From positions 1-20,000 of the forward strand of contig RPFO01001807.1 of NCBI GenBank assembly GCA_009746045.1: a stretch of DNA of 20,000 bases. The letters are read 5' to 3'. The notes beneath the pieces are model-generated. The model saw only the letters and a program-made list of their open reading frames with translations, did not search any database and was not told where the DNA came from. Source of the stretch: Mesostigma viride (Eukaryota; Streptophyta; Mesostigmatophyceae; Mesostigmatales; Mesostigmataceae). Both the position numbers and the translations under genes were made by a program. How positions within the stretch are numbered: the stretch's first letter is position 1; every line of letters begins with the position of its first letter. Positions 9,164 through 18,916 of this stretch are shown here, piece after piece.

Positions 9164-9490
9164 ATTCATTGAGAATGATAAATTACGGAGGTGAGATTGG
9201 CATGCAACGTAAGGAAAAATCCCGGAAAGAAGAAGAACCCTGAAGAAATTAATAGTAATCTGACACGGACATACAAGGATCACGCCAGCTGCACAAGGTA
9301 CAACTAACTACATCACAAAACTACGACACGCAGCAACATCGCTGCCGGCCCACCATGCAGGCCTGGGAGGGATCTAGACCGCATGGGTCGCGACAAAGTC
9401 GGCCCGGGTGCGGCGGAATAAATATATTACTATAGTAGTATCATGCCACTCTCACCTCTGTAATTTATCATTCTCGATGAATATATATTT
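9156..9490. mobile_element. MITE-like element with 49-bp terminal inverted repeats
   Basis: 9156-9204 and 9442-9490 are inverted copies: 46 of 49 positions match by eye, the outer 8 bases perfectly. The core reads ATTCATTGAGAATGATAAAT on the left. The 237-bp interior is non-coding. Its right part (about 9388-9420) resembles, on the minus strand, the end of the retrotransposon ORF (CAAAGTCGGCCCGGGTGCGG against the inverted fragment at about 15930). No transposase is present. The outer bases overlap the TA-rich retrotransposon tail, so the boundary and target duplication cannot be fixed. It may instead be a snap-back product of the tail region. Confidence 0.55.
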
Positions 9491-9965
9491 ATTTGATGAT
9501 GATTGAGTCTGGAGGTGACATTGGCATGATCAATAAGTAGTCGATTTTTATTTTTATAGCTTCTGTGATCATATAATGAGATCAGCGAATTATAGTACTC
9601 CGTGATATGCGCCCGCGCATGGCACGCAAGTACTTACTTATTTTATCCGTAGGCCATGCGTGCCATGTGAAGGATACCGCCTCCAAGTCGATGGGGGCTC
9701 CGTGTGTGATCGACCCAATTTGGTAACCACAGTTTCTGGCCTGCGCTGGTTGTCTCCTTGATAGTGATTCGGGCCGTGATGCCCGCAACCCTGTTATTAG
9801 AAGCTAGATAGCTAGATCCATCCACCCCATCCCATCTTCACCCCCCTGAGGACTTATGCTCATGTGACGCAGTCTACGTGTAAATTAATTAATTGATGTG
9901 TGCCACGGTAGTAGACCTGGGCAAAGCCATGGGATGCCTAGCAAGGATCACCTAAGCATTATCTG
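9491..9965. other. Sequence downstream of the WASHC4-like stop; no certain gene
   Basis: Presumed 3' UTR or spacer of the minus-strand gene. At 9507-9530 a stretch (GGAGGTGACATTGGCATG) repeats the inner end of the left inverted repeat at 9187-9204. On the minus strand about 9645-9795 is open and of protein-like composition (ITIKETTSAGQKLWLPNW), preceded by a possible acceptor. I do not recognise it. Confidence 0.4.
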
Positions 9966-10049
9966 CTACAGGAAAAACGTCCTAGCGCCACAGACGCTGA
10001 AGTGCAGCTGCTGGAACTCCCGCTCATGGCTGTCAAGTCGGCGCAAGAT
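9966..10049 (-). CDS. WASHC4: WASHC4/SWIP-like protein, last exon
   Basis: On the minus strand, a strong pyrimidine tract and CAG acceptor (TTTCCTTCCTTGCAG, ending at 10050) precede an 84-nt exon that ends in TAG at 9968-9966. It encodes LRRLDSHEREFQQLHFSVCG followed by ARTFFL. From memory, animal WASHC4 (KIAA1033/SWIP) near its C-terminus has a matching RLD...EFELLYFSLSSARIFF block. WASHC4 is a scaffold subunit of the WASH complex that drives Arp2/3 actin assembly on endosomes. The protein ends right after this block, lacking the acidic tail of animal proteins. The identification rests on three ordered blocks in separate exons; no search was run. Confidence 0.8.
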   Translation of the reverse strand: MLRRLDSHEREFQQLHFSVCGARTFFL

Positions 10050-10122
10050 CTGCAAGGAAGGAAATCGACGCAGAGATTCGAAGGAATGACAGGAGGAAGT
10101 GTTTGTTGGAAATAAAAACACT

Positions 10123-10320
10123 AATCCATTTCTGGCCTTGCCTTGCTTTGCATGCATAACCACAAAACATCAAATTTATTACAATATGTGTGCTAGCTCT
10201 ATACGGTGGAATAACACAGACATGTCTACCAGATGGCAACACGGCCATCTGTATGCTAGGGTGAGCACACTATGTGAATTTGCAGGGCCAGCCCACAGCA
10301 GCTGTGCCCCTGCTCTACCC
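10123..10320 (-). repeat. Split direct repeat B2
   Basis: 198-bp direct repeat of 10552-10749 with two differences seen. It forms the 3' end of the element. It contains the perfect inverted repeat CAGATGGC/GCCATCTG with a 6-nt loop (10230-10251). Confidence 0.95.
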
Positions 10321-10344
10321 CTTTTGCCAGGATGGGTGGGTGGG

Positions 10345-10554
10345 AGGCAAAAGAAACAACCTGCTTCCCTAGAATGGAAGCCCACCTTTTATAGCAACCA
10401 CCTGTCCAGCCGCCCCTACCTGGGTGGCTGGGGTACAGGTCCCAGCACAATTTTTTTTTTCTTTCTAAAATTATTTTTTCTTTTTGTGCTATACGGCGTT
10501 GCATTCTCCGCTCAGCAGGTTAGTCATAGATAAAATGAGCATAGATCACCAAAT
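10345..10554 (-). repeat. Split direct repeat A2
   Basis: Matches 15230-15436 at about 95%, differing mostly in T-run lengths. It lies between B2 and B1, with a 24-bp linker (10321-10344) that A1 lacks. It carries a second, non-functional copy of the Gag N-terminus (MGFHSREAGCFFCL). Confidence 0.95.
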
Positions 10555-10749
10555 CCATTTCTGGCCTTGCCTTGCTTTGCATGCATCACCACAAAACATC
10601 AAATTTATTACAATATGTGTGCTAGCTCTATACGGTGGAATAACACAGACATGTCTACCAGATGGCAACAGGGCCATCTGTATGCTAGGGTGAGCACACT
10701 ATGTGAATTTGCAGGGCCAGCCCACAGCAGCTGTGCCCCTGCTCTACCC
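10552..10749 (-). repeat. Split direct repeat B1
   Basis: Copy of B2 at a 429-bp offset, adjoining A2 at the ATT core. It includes the same hairpin at about 10659-10680, with loop AACAGG instead of AACACG. Confidence 0.95.
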
Positions 10750-10944
10750 ACATCTCCTTACATGGCTAACAGCCGAAAATACGTAGGACATGCAAAAAAG
10801 AAAACTTAAACTACCTAGCTATGGGGGTACTTTGTCCCAACCCAGGTTAACCCTCGGGTTAGTTAAACCATTTCCCCCCTGACCTCCCACACAAGTGTGA
10901 GGTCAGTTGATAGCTAAAAGACGAGAGATGAAGACAGGAAGACG
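10750..10944 (-). other. 3' non-coding region between recombinase stop and B1
   Basis: About 195 nt without coding potential. A hairpin at 10879-10906 pairs CTGACCTC with GAGGTCAG. It may serve as a 3' end or packaging structure of the element's RNA; the role is unknown. Confidence 0.5.
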
Positions 10945-11700
10945 TCAAAACTCGTGGCGCCGAAAAGTCGCTGGGTCAAAACCCAAGGCCTCAGCCCAGA
11001 GGGCAGGCGGGATGTCTCGCCCCAGGAGGCTGCGGTGGAGGCCGATGTAGCGCGTGACCGAGAGGGCCGAAGCCCACCGGCCGCGCAGCTGAATGGCCTC
11101 CGGCGACTCGCCAGCGATGGCGTCGTGCGTCACCCCTCCATGCCGGAGGCTGTGAAAGGAAAACATCCCCGGGATGCCCATGCGGGCCTGCACAGCCTCC
11201 CACAGCTGCCTAGCCTGGCTGTACGTTAAACCCGAAAAAGAAGTGCATCCGGGGGTTGGCCAGCCGTCAGGCGTCGCAGGAGCCACAAAGAAAGTGGATC
11301 CCGGACGAGGACGTGCTGGGCCGCCCCCTGCGCAGTTTTGGGGTTGCGCAGCACAAGGGCACCGACCATGGGCCCTGGCTCGAGAAGGGGGTGGCCGGGA
11401 TGAGCCACATCCCGAACCCGCAGCCCTAGCGCCTCGCTAATGCGTAAATACTGCTGGAAAGCAATAATAATCAACGCACTCAAATGCACCTGTCGACGTG
11501 AAACTAGCAACAGGGCAGTGAAATAGCAAAGGCGCCAGGGCATAGGCGGAGGGCTGACAGCCGGAACAAGCCGCTGCCAACCTGCTAGCAGGCGGTCCGC
11601 CAGTACCCAATTCCGAACAATGTCGGGGTAGTACAGGTGCAGACAGGCCTTGGCATGCTGGCATAAGGTACGCCCCCGCCCCCCTCTGGCATGGTAGACA
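10945..11700 (-). pseudogene. Tyrosine recombinase of the retrotransposon, frameshifted
   Basis: Catalyses integration of the circular cDNA in place of an integrase. Reading follows two frames. About 11690-11226 has LHLYYPDIVRNWVLADRLL and the first catalytic Arg in YLRISEALGLRVRDV. After a break in a T5 run near 11235, 11250-10945 has the H-x-x-R box FHSLRHGG, the W of LRGRWAS (which replaces the second His) and the nucleophile Tyr in VTRYIGL. All expected catalytic positions (R, H-x-x-R, H/W, Y) are present. The upstream join to the RNase H frame is also broken, in a G-rich run near 11685. It ends with a stop at 10945. Confidence 0.85.
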
Positions 11701-13860
11701 GCAGAAATCCACTCACAGAAAATGGCTTCGCGTCAGCTGGGTCGACAGGGCCAGGTGGCGCCCACGCCACGTAGACAGCCGCCGCACGCCGGTACGCTGG
11801 CAAGGTAGACACAGGGTTGACTGTGCCCTCCAAAAGTGCCAAGTCCCGAGGGCGTCGCGCCCCCTCAGGCCCAGGGTTGGGATGCACGTCACCACACCGG
11901 GTCAAGTCAGGAATCCAAGCGCCACGCCGACTGGCCTTGTCAGCTGGGTTGTGGTCGGTAGCCACCCAGACCCAGTGGCTCTGCATGTCGCCAGCCAGTG
12001 ACAGAGCGCAGTAGCGCCGAACCAGCTGGTTGAGGCGGTAGGAAGACGACCGCCCTCTGACAAACGCCCCCACCACAGCACTGGAGTCTACGAGCCGGAC
12101 GACTCGCTTACCTCGACACGCCTTGGTCCGGCACGACCACTCGACCCCCTGTGTCGCAGCAATCGCCTCCTTGACGTTGATGTGGTTAGGCTGCCCCCGC
12201 CACCGGTAGGACAGTGCCGTACGCCAGTGGCCACTATCCAGCAGGCTGTAGTCCCCCTCCTCCATGCGCTCCAGGTCCCAGTCCTCCCCAGACGTTAAAG
12301 CTGTCGTCCGCCACCCCCGCGCTTCGCGCCGGGTCGCCAGCCGGGCACAATCGGCCCCAGGCAGGTCCCTGTAGACCACCCCACCGCCGGAGCCGCTCGC
12401 ATCACTTGCGACGACCCGGTCAGAAAGGGGCCGGGCCCTGGCCGCCCTCAAAAAGGGGGCCAGGTCGATCGCCGCCTGAAGCTCCTGGCGGGCCCCCGCA
12501 GGGAGGCGCCAGCGGCGCCCAGGCAGGGAGGCATTCATGGCTGCTAGCAGCCGGTACGTCTCAGACCACACCGAAAGCATGGGGCGGCACAGCAGATGCA
12601 TCCACACCCACTTCCCAAGCACAGAACTAAGTTCGCGGTAGTATGTAAACCCGCGATCTAAGATTCTATGAGTAGCAGCGATAACTGCCACCACACGCTC
12701 AGGAACAGGCACCACGTCACCATCTCTTTGGTGAATGACACCCACCGCCTGCACACCAGTCTGCTCTGCTGTCGCCCGTACCACCTTGTCAGACTTCTGC
12801 ACCAGCCCAACAGCGGCGTAGGCAGCCTGAACACGATCTAGCTGCTGATTCACCCCATCCACCGACGCACAGTGGGTGAAATGGAGGTCATCGATCGTCA
12901 CAGCATGCATACCTTCCAGATCCTGCCGAGATTCGAAGCACGGCGAGGGCGCCAAGGGCGCAGCAGGGTCCTCCTCCAGCCTCAGCCGGACGGTCTCCCC
13001 CGCCTCGTTGGCCTCCGCCACCAGGATCAGCGCGGACATGTTGATGCTCAGCCCACGACTAGCCTCCAACGGCGGCTTGGGGCCACAGCGGTACAACACA
13101 GACTGATGCACACACTGGGCCACGCGACGGCCAGCTTGTTGCCCATTGGCCAGCACAACATCCACGGCCACACCTTCCGACGAGCCCCACTCAGGCCCAC
13201 CAGATCCGACCACACCGGCATCCACGCACAGTACCGCCGCATCCAAACTGGCAGGCGGAGTCTGTTGTAGTACGAATCCAAATCTGATACGCCCCCAAAA
13301 ACATCCTCCCCAGCGCGCGTGGGCAAATCGCAAATCACGCCAAGGTGTGGTAAAAAAGCGGGCATAGGATCTGGTAGTGGCATGTTGCCACGCCGGTTGT
13401 CCACAATCAGCCGTATACGGCCGTCGGGCTTTCCGACCCCAAAAGTACCGTTCACCATAGGCGGCTCCTCCTCAAAAAATCCACCCAAAATCCCCCTCTC
13501 CACACACACCGTGCAAACCCGCGCGAACTCCTCCATGCTACACCCCCGCGAGATCCGCATCGACTTCTGCAAGATCCGCTCTGCTGGGCTCAGCGTCCGT
13601 ACCATCCTACTCTCATCATTCAAAATTGCTCCCCAAGAGGGGGGTAGTAAGTTCAGCACATCCACTTGGCCACCTTCCCCCGGACCAGGCAAGGCCAAGC
13701 GTGCGGCCACTAACGGTTCGTAAGGGGCTCCTTCAGCATATTCACCCCCATCCACTACAGATCCTGCCATTGCCGCTACGGAACCACCGTTCCGGCGGAC
13801 AAAGGACCTGCAAGCATCATCGATCCCATCTAGGGCCGCCTGCTGCAGAGGCCCGGGCAC
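11690..13860 (-). pseudogene. Reverse transcriptase and RNase H of the retrotransposon, frameshifted
   Basis: The first frame, from the ATG at 13860, carries the RT fingers and palm: FGVGKPDGRIRLIVDNRRGN, then box A GVSDLDSYYNRLRLP. A one-base shift in a G-rich run near 13190 moves to the frame that continues with EWGSSEGVAVDVVLANGQQA, then RT box C HAVTIDDLHF (IDD at about 12885-12899). RNase H follows with its acidic residues in VVASDASGSGGGVVY, HINVKEAIAA, VVRLVDSSAV and VATDHNPADKASR. A 2A-like motif lies at the end (11896-11867). The first frame's start is the only ATG seen nearby; translation could instead depend on Gag frameshifting. Confidence 0.88.
11867..11896 (-). other. 2A-like ribosome-skipping motif
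   Basis: Encodes CGDVHPNPGP, close to the 2A consensus D-x-E-x-N-P-G-P but with His in place of Glu. It sits in the linker after RNase H and before the tyrosine recombinase, where co-translational separation would make sense. Activity of the His variant is uncertain. Confidence 0.5.
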
Positions 13861-14056
13861 ACGGGCTGAATCTACAGCAGGCGGGTCTCGCCCCCCCCCC
13901 CCATCCAGTTTAACGCCCTAACCGTCTGACAGGCTAGTGTGCGAGCATTAAAAGCCCGACTCATCCTATCGCGCCTACGGCCTGAGCGTACCTGCTGCCA
14001 CCAGTCACGAGGTGGCAGGGGTGCTGGAAGAGGTAGTGGAAGAAGGCACCGCTCCC
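13861..14056 (-). other. Gag-Pol spacer of the tyrosine-recombinase element
   Basis: About 195 nt between the Gag stop and the first Met of the RT frame. It has a 10-C run (about 13893-13902 on the plus strand). It may be coding for the Pol N-terminus if a frameshift is used. Confidence 0.35.
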
Positions 14057-15270
14057 TCACTTGTTGTTGTTGGACGGGCCGCCCTGCCCCTTCTTGCCGG
14101 GACCCTGCTCCAGCTTGTGCTGCAGCTTCCCCATGCTCATCGCCGCCCGCACCGCCGGAGACGCCAGCATTGCTCCACCCTCCTGGAATGGCAGCATTGC
14201 CGACGGAGTCCCCTTCCAGCCGTCGACCCCACATCCACCAGCTGGCATGCCGTGATCAGCTTTGCCAGGTACTCGGCTGCTGCCAGCTCCAGAATTACTT
14301 CGGAGCGTGGCGTGGCCCAGTAGCCAAATTCTGTCACCATCGTGTCCAGAATTCCTGCCATCTGCAGGAGCAGCATCCGCCTCTCCCCGCTGGCTGAGCT
14401 GCCGTGCATCGTCAGCATTAACGATGCACGGATGGACTTTCCCCCCACGCTCTCCGCGTAGTCCAGCATCCCCGGCAGCACCGCCTCCAGCATGTTGCTC
14501 AGCAGGACCGGCACTGCATGCCCGCTCAGCGCCACTCCCTTCGTGCGCGCCAGCCTGCCAGCAGTCGTTGCTGCGGCTGGGCTTGCAGCTGCTGGAGTCT
14601 TTGCCTGGTCCAGCAGCTTCGACATGGCTGCTATCAGGTCGCCAATATCTCCGCCAGTGCGGGCGTTGCCCGGCCGGGATGGAAGCCCTCCAGCTGGCGT
14701 TGCATAGCCCGTCTCGGTCCCCAGCAGCCGACCTATGTTTCGGTCTAGGTCCGCCACGTCCTGGTCGATCGCCCCAGGGGCGCCATCCTCCTCCCCAGCT
14801 CCCGCTCCACCTTGCCCCGCCCCTCCGCTTCCACCTGCCGAAGGGGGAACACCCCCAGTTCCCACCCCACCTGCTGACACTGGTGGATCCGGCTTTGCAA
14901 TAGCCTCCCCCAGTTGCGCTGCTAGCACATCGGCCAGGGCCTCCTCCCCATCCCAGTCGCTGACAAACCCCCTTTTCTCCAATACGTCCATGACGTTCTT
15001 GGCACGCCCCGGATTGAGCTTCTGGATCCGCTCTAGCCAATCCCCCTCCCCTAGGATCTTCTGGACCGCAGTGGCTGCCTCCTTTGGGGTGCATCCCTCC
15101 TTGGCTGCTTGCTTGAGTTTCGCTACGAAATTCCGGTCTGGGGCTGTCACTGTGAGGTCATGGTGGGTTATAATGCTTGATGTGTTATCTTGCGTTTTGG
15201 TTTTTGTGATGTGGTCACGTGAGGTTCTCAGGCAAAAGAAACAACCTGCTTCCCTAGATTGGAAGCCCAC
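14057..15270 (-). pseudogene. Gag-like protein of the tyrosine-recombinase element
   Basis: Starts at 15270 inside repeat A1 (MGFQSREAGCFFCL). The N-terminal part has LKQAAKEGCTPKEAATAVQK, the middle is Ala/Gly/Pro-rich, and a helical C-terminal domain includes LLLQMAGILDTMVTEFGYW. A one-base shift in a GGGG run near 14232 moves to the frame that ends MGKLQHKLEQGPGKKGQGG and stops at 14057. No zinc knuckle is visible. Assignment as Gag rests on position before RT and composition. A start further inside, beyond A1, is possible. Confidence 0.65.
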
Positions 15271-15436
15271 ATTTTATAGCAACCACCTGTCCAGCCAACC
15301 CCTACCTAGGTGGCTGGGGTACAGGTGCCAGCACAAAAAATATTTTTTCTAAAATTATTTTTTTTTTGTGCTATACGGCGTTGCATTCTCCGCTCAGCAG
15401 GTTAGTCATAGATAAAATGAGCATAGCTCACCAAAT
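15230..15436 (-). repeat. Split direct repeat A1
   Basis: 5' end of the element, matching A2 (10345-10554). Its outer end is at the ATT core, 15436-15434. It includes T-rich runs, and the Gag start codon lies within it. Confidence 0.95.
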
Positions 15437-15760
15437 ACCGAGTTTTGATGATAATATTACTACTCATACTAATCAACGCACTGATACCGAGTGACACAAG
15501 CAGGAGAAGCACATCCTGGATTTCTGATTCAACCTACGATGCGCTAGGAAGCGCGCACTCACCATCTGCACTGCGTGCGATATGAGTATGACAACCTCTC
15601 CTTGTTGAGGTTCTACGCAACGTACACTAGGCATGTGCACATGAATTAACCATCCGTATTACCAGCAAAAGTCGCTGTTCCCGGCACCGTCTGTCCTTGC
15701 TCCAGCAATCCAGCTCCAGAAAATACGTGTGTACACAGATGGGCATCTTGTGTATACTAC
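15437..15760. other. Intron sequence between the two retroelement insertions
   Basis: No gene, RNA or repeat recognised. Ordinary AT-rich intron sequence of the WASHC4-like gene. Confidence 0.5.
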
Positions 15761-16114
15761 TATATATATTAAACTATAATAACTTACATCAGAGTGAAGG
15801 CACCCAAACATAACCAAAGCCAACGCTATAACAAGAGACTACCACTACAAAATACAAGTAACGACTAGCCGGCATAGGATACTCCACATCGCGGAACAAA
15901 GTAAAACAGCTCAACAAACGTGCTGCGCCGCAAAGTCAGCCCGCGTGCGGCGGAGCAACATGTCAGCCACAGCCCGGTAAGCGCTACTGAAAAGCGTTGG
16001 CGCCAGTACGATGTCCAGGTCCGCGCCGACCAAGGGGCCCGCTGGCCCTCAGGTCCAGGCGGTCCTCCCGGAGCCGGCAACACTCCTTCAAGAAGCTGGC
16101 GCCTGGCGGTCAGG
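15761..16114 (-). mobile_element. Diverged 3' fragment of the R2/HERO-like retrotransposon (copy 3)
   Basis: On the minus strand it encodes EGQRAPWSARTWTSYWRQRF, matching the C-terminus of the copies above. A 3' UTR follows, ending in TAAGTTATTATAGTTTAATATATATA. It is 5'-truncated near 16114, clearly more diverged than copies 1 and 2, and has indels that break the frame (near 16050 and after 15960). It is an older insertion in the last WASHC4-like intron. No convincing target duplication was found. Confidence 0.85.
15792..15805 (-). other. 3' UTR stem-loop, copy 3
   Basis: Minus strand GGGTG-CCTT-CACTC. The stem still pairs through a G-U pair although stem and loop bases changed. Confidence 0.35.
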
Positions 16115-16439
16115 GTATATGCTGTATGTATACATATGCTGTGTATCAACAAGACAACCCGCGTATATACTTAATAAATTAATTATCACGTAGACTGTAT
16201 ACAAACCATTAATCAATTGTACTGTATGTACGCCATAAGACGGGCATAACTGATCACCAAACGCGTCAGTGGTCCCTTCATAATTGCGTCAGTATCTTTG
16301 GCCAATGGCTATTTGAGCCTCACATAATTCCATTGACTGACGATTTGTCACCACCGGGCAACAGCTGCTACCGGCTGCCTTCTATTTACCTATATAGTTG
16401 AGTGCTGCTGTCAATAGACACACCCATGCGCCCACCCAC

Positions 16440-16658
16440 CATCTGCGCGCTGTGGCCGTCCTCCAACGCCTGCACGGGGGGTGCCGCCACCGCCACTGCG
16501 TTTGCCCGCCGCCCCATCCCCAGCCACCCCCCTCTGGAGCCCTTGCTTCCGCGCAACTCCTCTTCGGATGCGGACACCGCCGCGCGCTCGGAGGCAAAGT
16601 GGTCGGCGGTGGAGGCGAACCAGTGCAGGGAATCGAATGAGTCTTCCAGGGAGAGGAC
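16440..16658 (-). CDS. WASHC4: WASHC4/SWIP-like protein, penultimate exon
   Basis: On the minus strand a C-rich tract and CAG acceptor (CCATCCCCCCCAG, AG at 16660-16659) lead into VLSLEDSFDSLHWFASTADH. Animal WASHC4 has an equivalent FDSLHWF block directly after its DDGFAMG...YILK block (recalled). The rest (AAVSASEEELRGSKG...) is a low-conservation linker. The exon is 73 codons, phase 0 at both ends if the donor is ATG|GTGGGT. Without that splice the frame would run on to a TAA at 16388-16386. Confidence 0.8.
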
Positions 16659-16880
16659 CTGGGGGGGATGGGTTCGCGAGCAGAGTGTGGGCGTGGCATG
16701 GGCAGTCGAGCACAGACATGAGCATGGGTAAGGGACGTTGAGCATGACACGCAAGTGCTTGCACATATACTTAAGAACAGGTGTGTAGTACTCCTACACA
16801 CCATTAGCTCACGTAGTAAATCAAGCACAATTTCATAAAGTACTAGCACCACTCTCCGGTAAGGAGTTTCTTTTCTGCGC

Positions 16881-16993
16881 GTTGGGCTGTAGCTTGGGAT
16901 GCCTACGGATCAGGAGACCCACATAGCCGCGGAATCATGCAAGAGGTCCTAGTTCGAATACGTGTTGGAGCTACTTCAACTTTCGCGTTTTTT
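16881..16993 (+). ncRNA. Possible tRNA-derived SINE relic
   Basis: Contains a degenerate A-box-like TGTAGCTTGGGATGC, a B-box-like AGTTCGAATAC preceded by GGTCCT, and a T6 run (16988-16993) that could end Pol III transcription. It does not fold into a convincing tRNA. A weak call. Confidence 0.25.
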
Positions 16994-17197
16994 CACATCC
17001 CCGCTCTCGGCAGCATTTAGTTTTACTATTTGTTGCCTGGAATATATGTACCTATGGGTGCGGGAGCGGGCATCACCGAGGGCATGCATATGGGTGCGGG
17101 CGCGGTCATGGCTGCACATGCTGTCGGTTCATTGAATGCTATTTCCAGTGAGTCCTAGTGCCTCACGCACGTAGCGCAAGCGCTTCCATCCAGCTTG

Positions 17198-17366
17198 CAC
17201 ACTTGTTTCATCTTCAATCTTCCGCATCATGTTTTTAGTGAACCTAGTATAGTGAACCTAGCACACTTGACACTTGTATCATCTTCGAGCTTCCGCATCA
17301 TGTTTCAGTGAGCCTGGTACACTTGTCTCAGCTTCATGCTTCCGCATAGTGCATAAGTGGACCGAG
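17198..17366 (+). repeat. Degenerate ~55-65-bp tandem repeat, three units
   Basis: Three units share ACACTTG...TCATCTTC...CTTCCGCAT...AGTG. They begin near 17198, 17262 and 17319 and diverge progressively. Confidence 0.7.
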
Positions 17367-17440
17367 TACCGCGCGAGCTGCCTCCGCCATCAAATTTGCA
17401 GGCACAGTGCCGCGACCACTGGTGGGGCCTCCCTGTGCTT

Positions 17441-17560
17441 ACTATGCCCTCAGGAGGTTCAACGGACCACCCAGTCCCTGGCTAGGGCACACGATGCATC
17501 ACTGTGCCCTCTGCAGGTACAATGGACCACGCAGTCCCTGCCTGGGGCACATGATGCATG
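17441..17560 (+). repeat. 60-bp tandem repeat, two units
   Basis: 17441-17500 and 17501-17560 share ACT(A/G)TGCCCTC, GGACCAC, CAGTCCCTG and GATGCAT in register, with about 10 differences. Confidence 0.85.
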
Positions 17561-17642
17561 CCAGTGCCCGCTTACGCGCCATGAGCATGCGCACCAGGCC
17601 TCAATAGCGCGTTCGCAAACATCAAATGCCAGGCTTGTATAG

Positions 17643-18830
<1,188 letters not shown>

Positions 18831-18905
18831 GCAGCCCTATTACCTAATACCTATATTACCTAATACCTATTACCTAATACCTATCACCTATTACATATTA
18901 CCTAT
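18831..18905 (+). repeat. ATTACCTA-type microsatellite
   Basis: Imperfect 7-8-bp units (TATTACC, TAATACC, TATCACC) ending just before the splice donor. Not a known telomere repeat. Confidence 0.75.
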
Positions 18906-18916
18906 AAGGTACTCAC

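Larger units (their letters stand above)
10123..15436 (-). mobile_element. Complete tyrosine-recombinase retrotransposon (PAT/Ngaro/kangaroo type)
   Basis: Read on the minus strand the order is A1 (15436-15230), Gag, RT, RNase H, tyrosine recombinase, B1 (10749-10552), A2 (10554-10345), B2 (10320-10123). This A1...B1-A2-B2 layout is the split-direct-repeat signature of PAT-like, Ngaro and kangaroo retrotransposons. It distinguishes them from LTR elements, which have an integrase and LTRs, and from DIRS1, which has inverted ends. The trinucleotide ATT (minus strand) occurs at all three junctions (15436-15434, 10554-10552, 10125-10123), as expected for recombinase crossover. No target duplication is seen. 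No Dam-like methyltransferase domain fits between RNase H and recombinase. It lies in an intron in the gene's own orientation. Confidence 0.9.
10050..16439 (-). other. Last intron of the WASHC4-like gene, holding a whole retrotransposon
   Basis: Bounded by a GTGGGT donor (16439-16434) and a CAG acceptor (10052-10050), phase 0 on both sides. It is about 6.4 kb long; without the 5.3-kb tyrosine-recombinase element it would be about 1.1 kb. The same-strand element insertion apparently leaves both splice sites intact. An alternative donor (AG|GTAAAT at about 16390) exists but would put the last exon out of frame. Confidence 0.65.

Noticed and set aside
11585-13333. LTR retrotransposon with integrase
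   Set aside because: No LTRs and no integrase. Split direct repeats and a tyrosine recombinase are present instead.
14057-15094. 345-residue minus-strand open frame overlapping Gag
   Set aside because: Only its last ~60 residues are the true Gag continuation after a frameshift. The rest is an out-of-frame Gly/Ser/Arg-rich shadow.
16386-16440. Alternative donor AG|GTAAAT, or read-through to the TAA at 16388-16386, as the end of the WASHC4-like protein
   Set aside because: The alternative donor puts the last exon out of frame. The GTGGGT donor at 16439 keeps phase 0 and joins the conserved RLD...EF block. Not excluded as an isoform.
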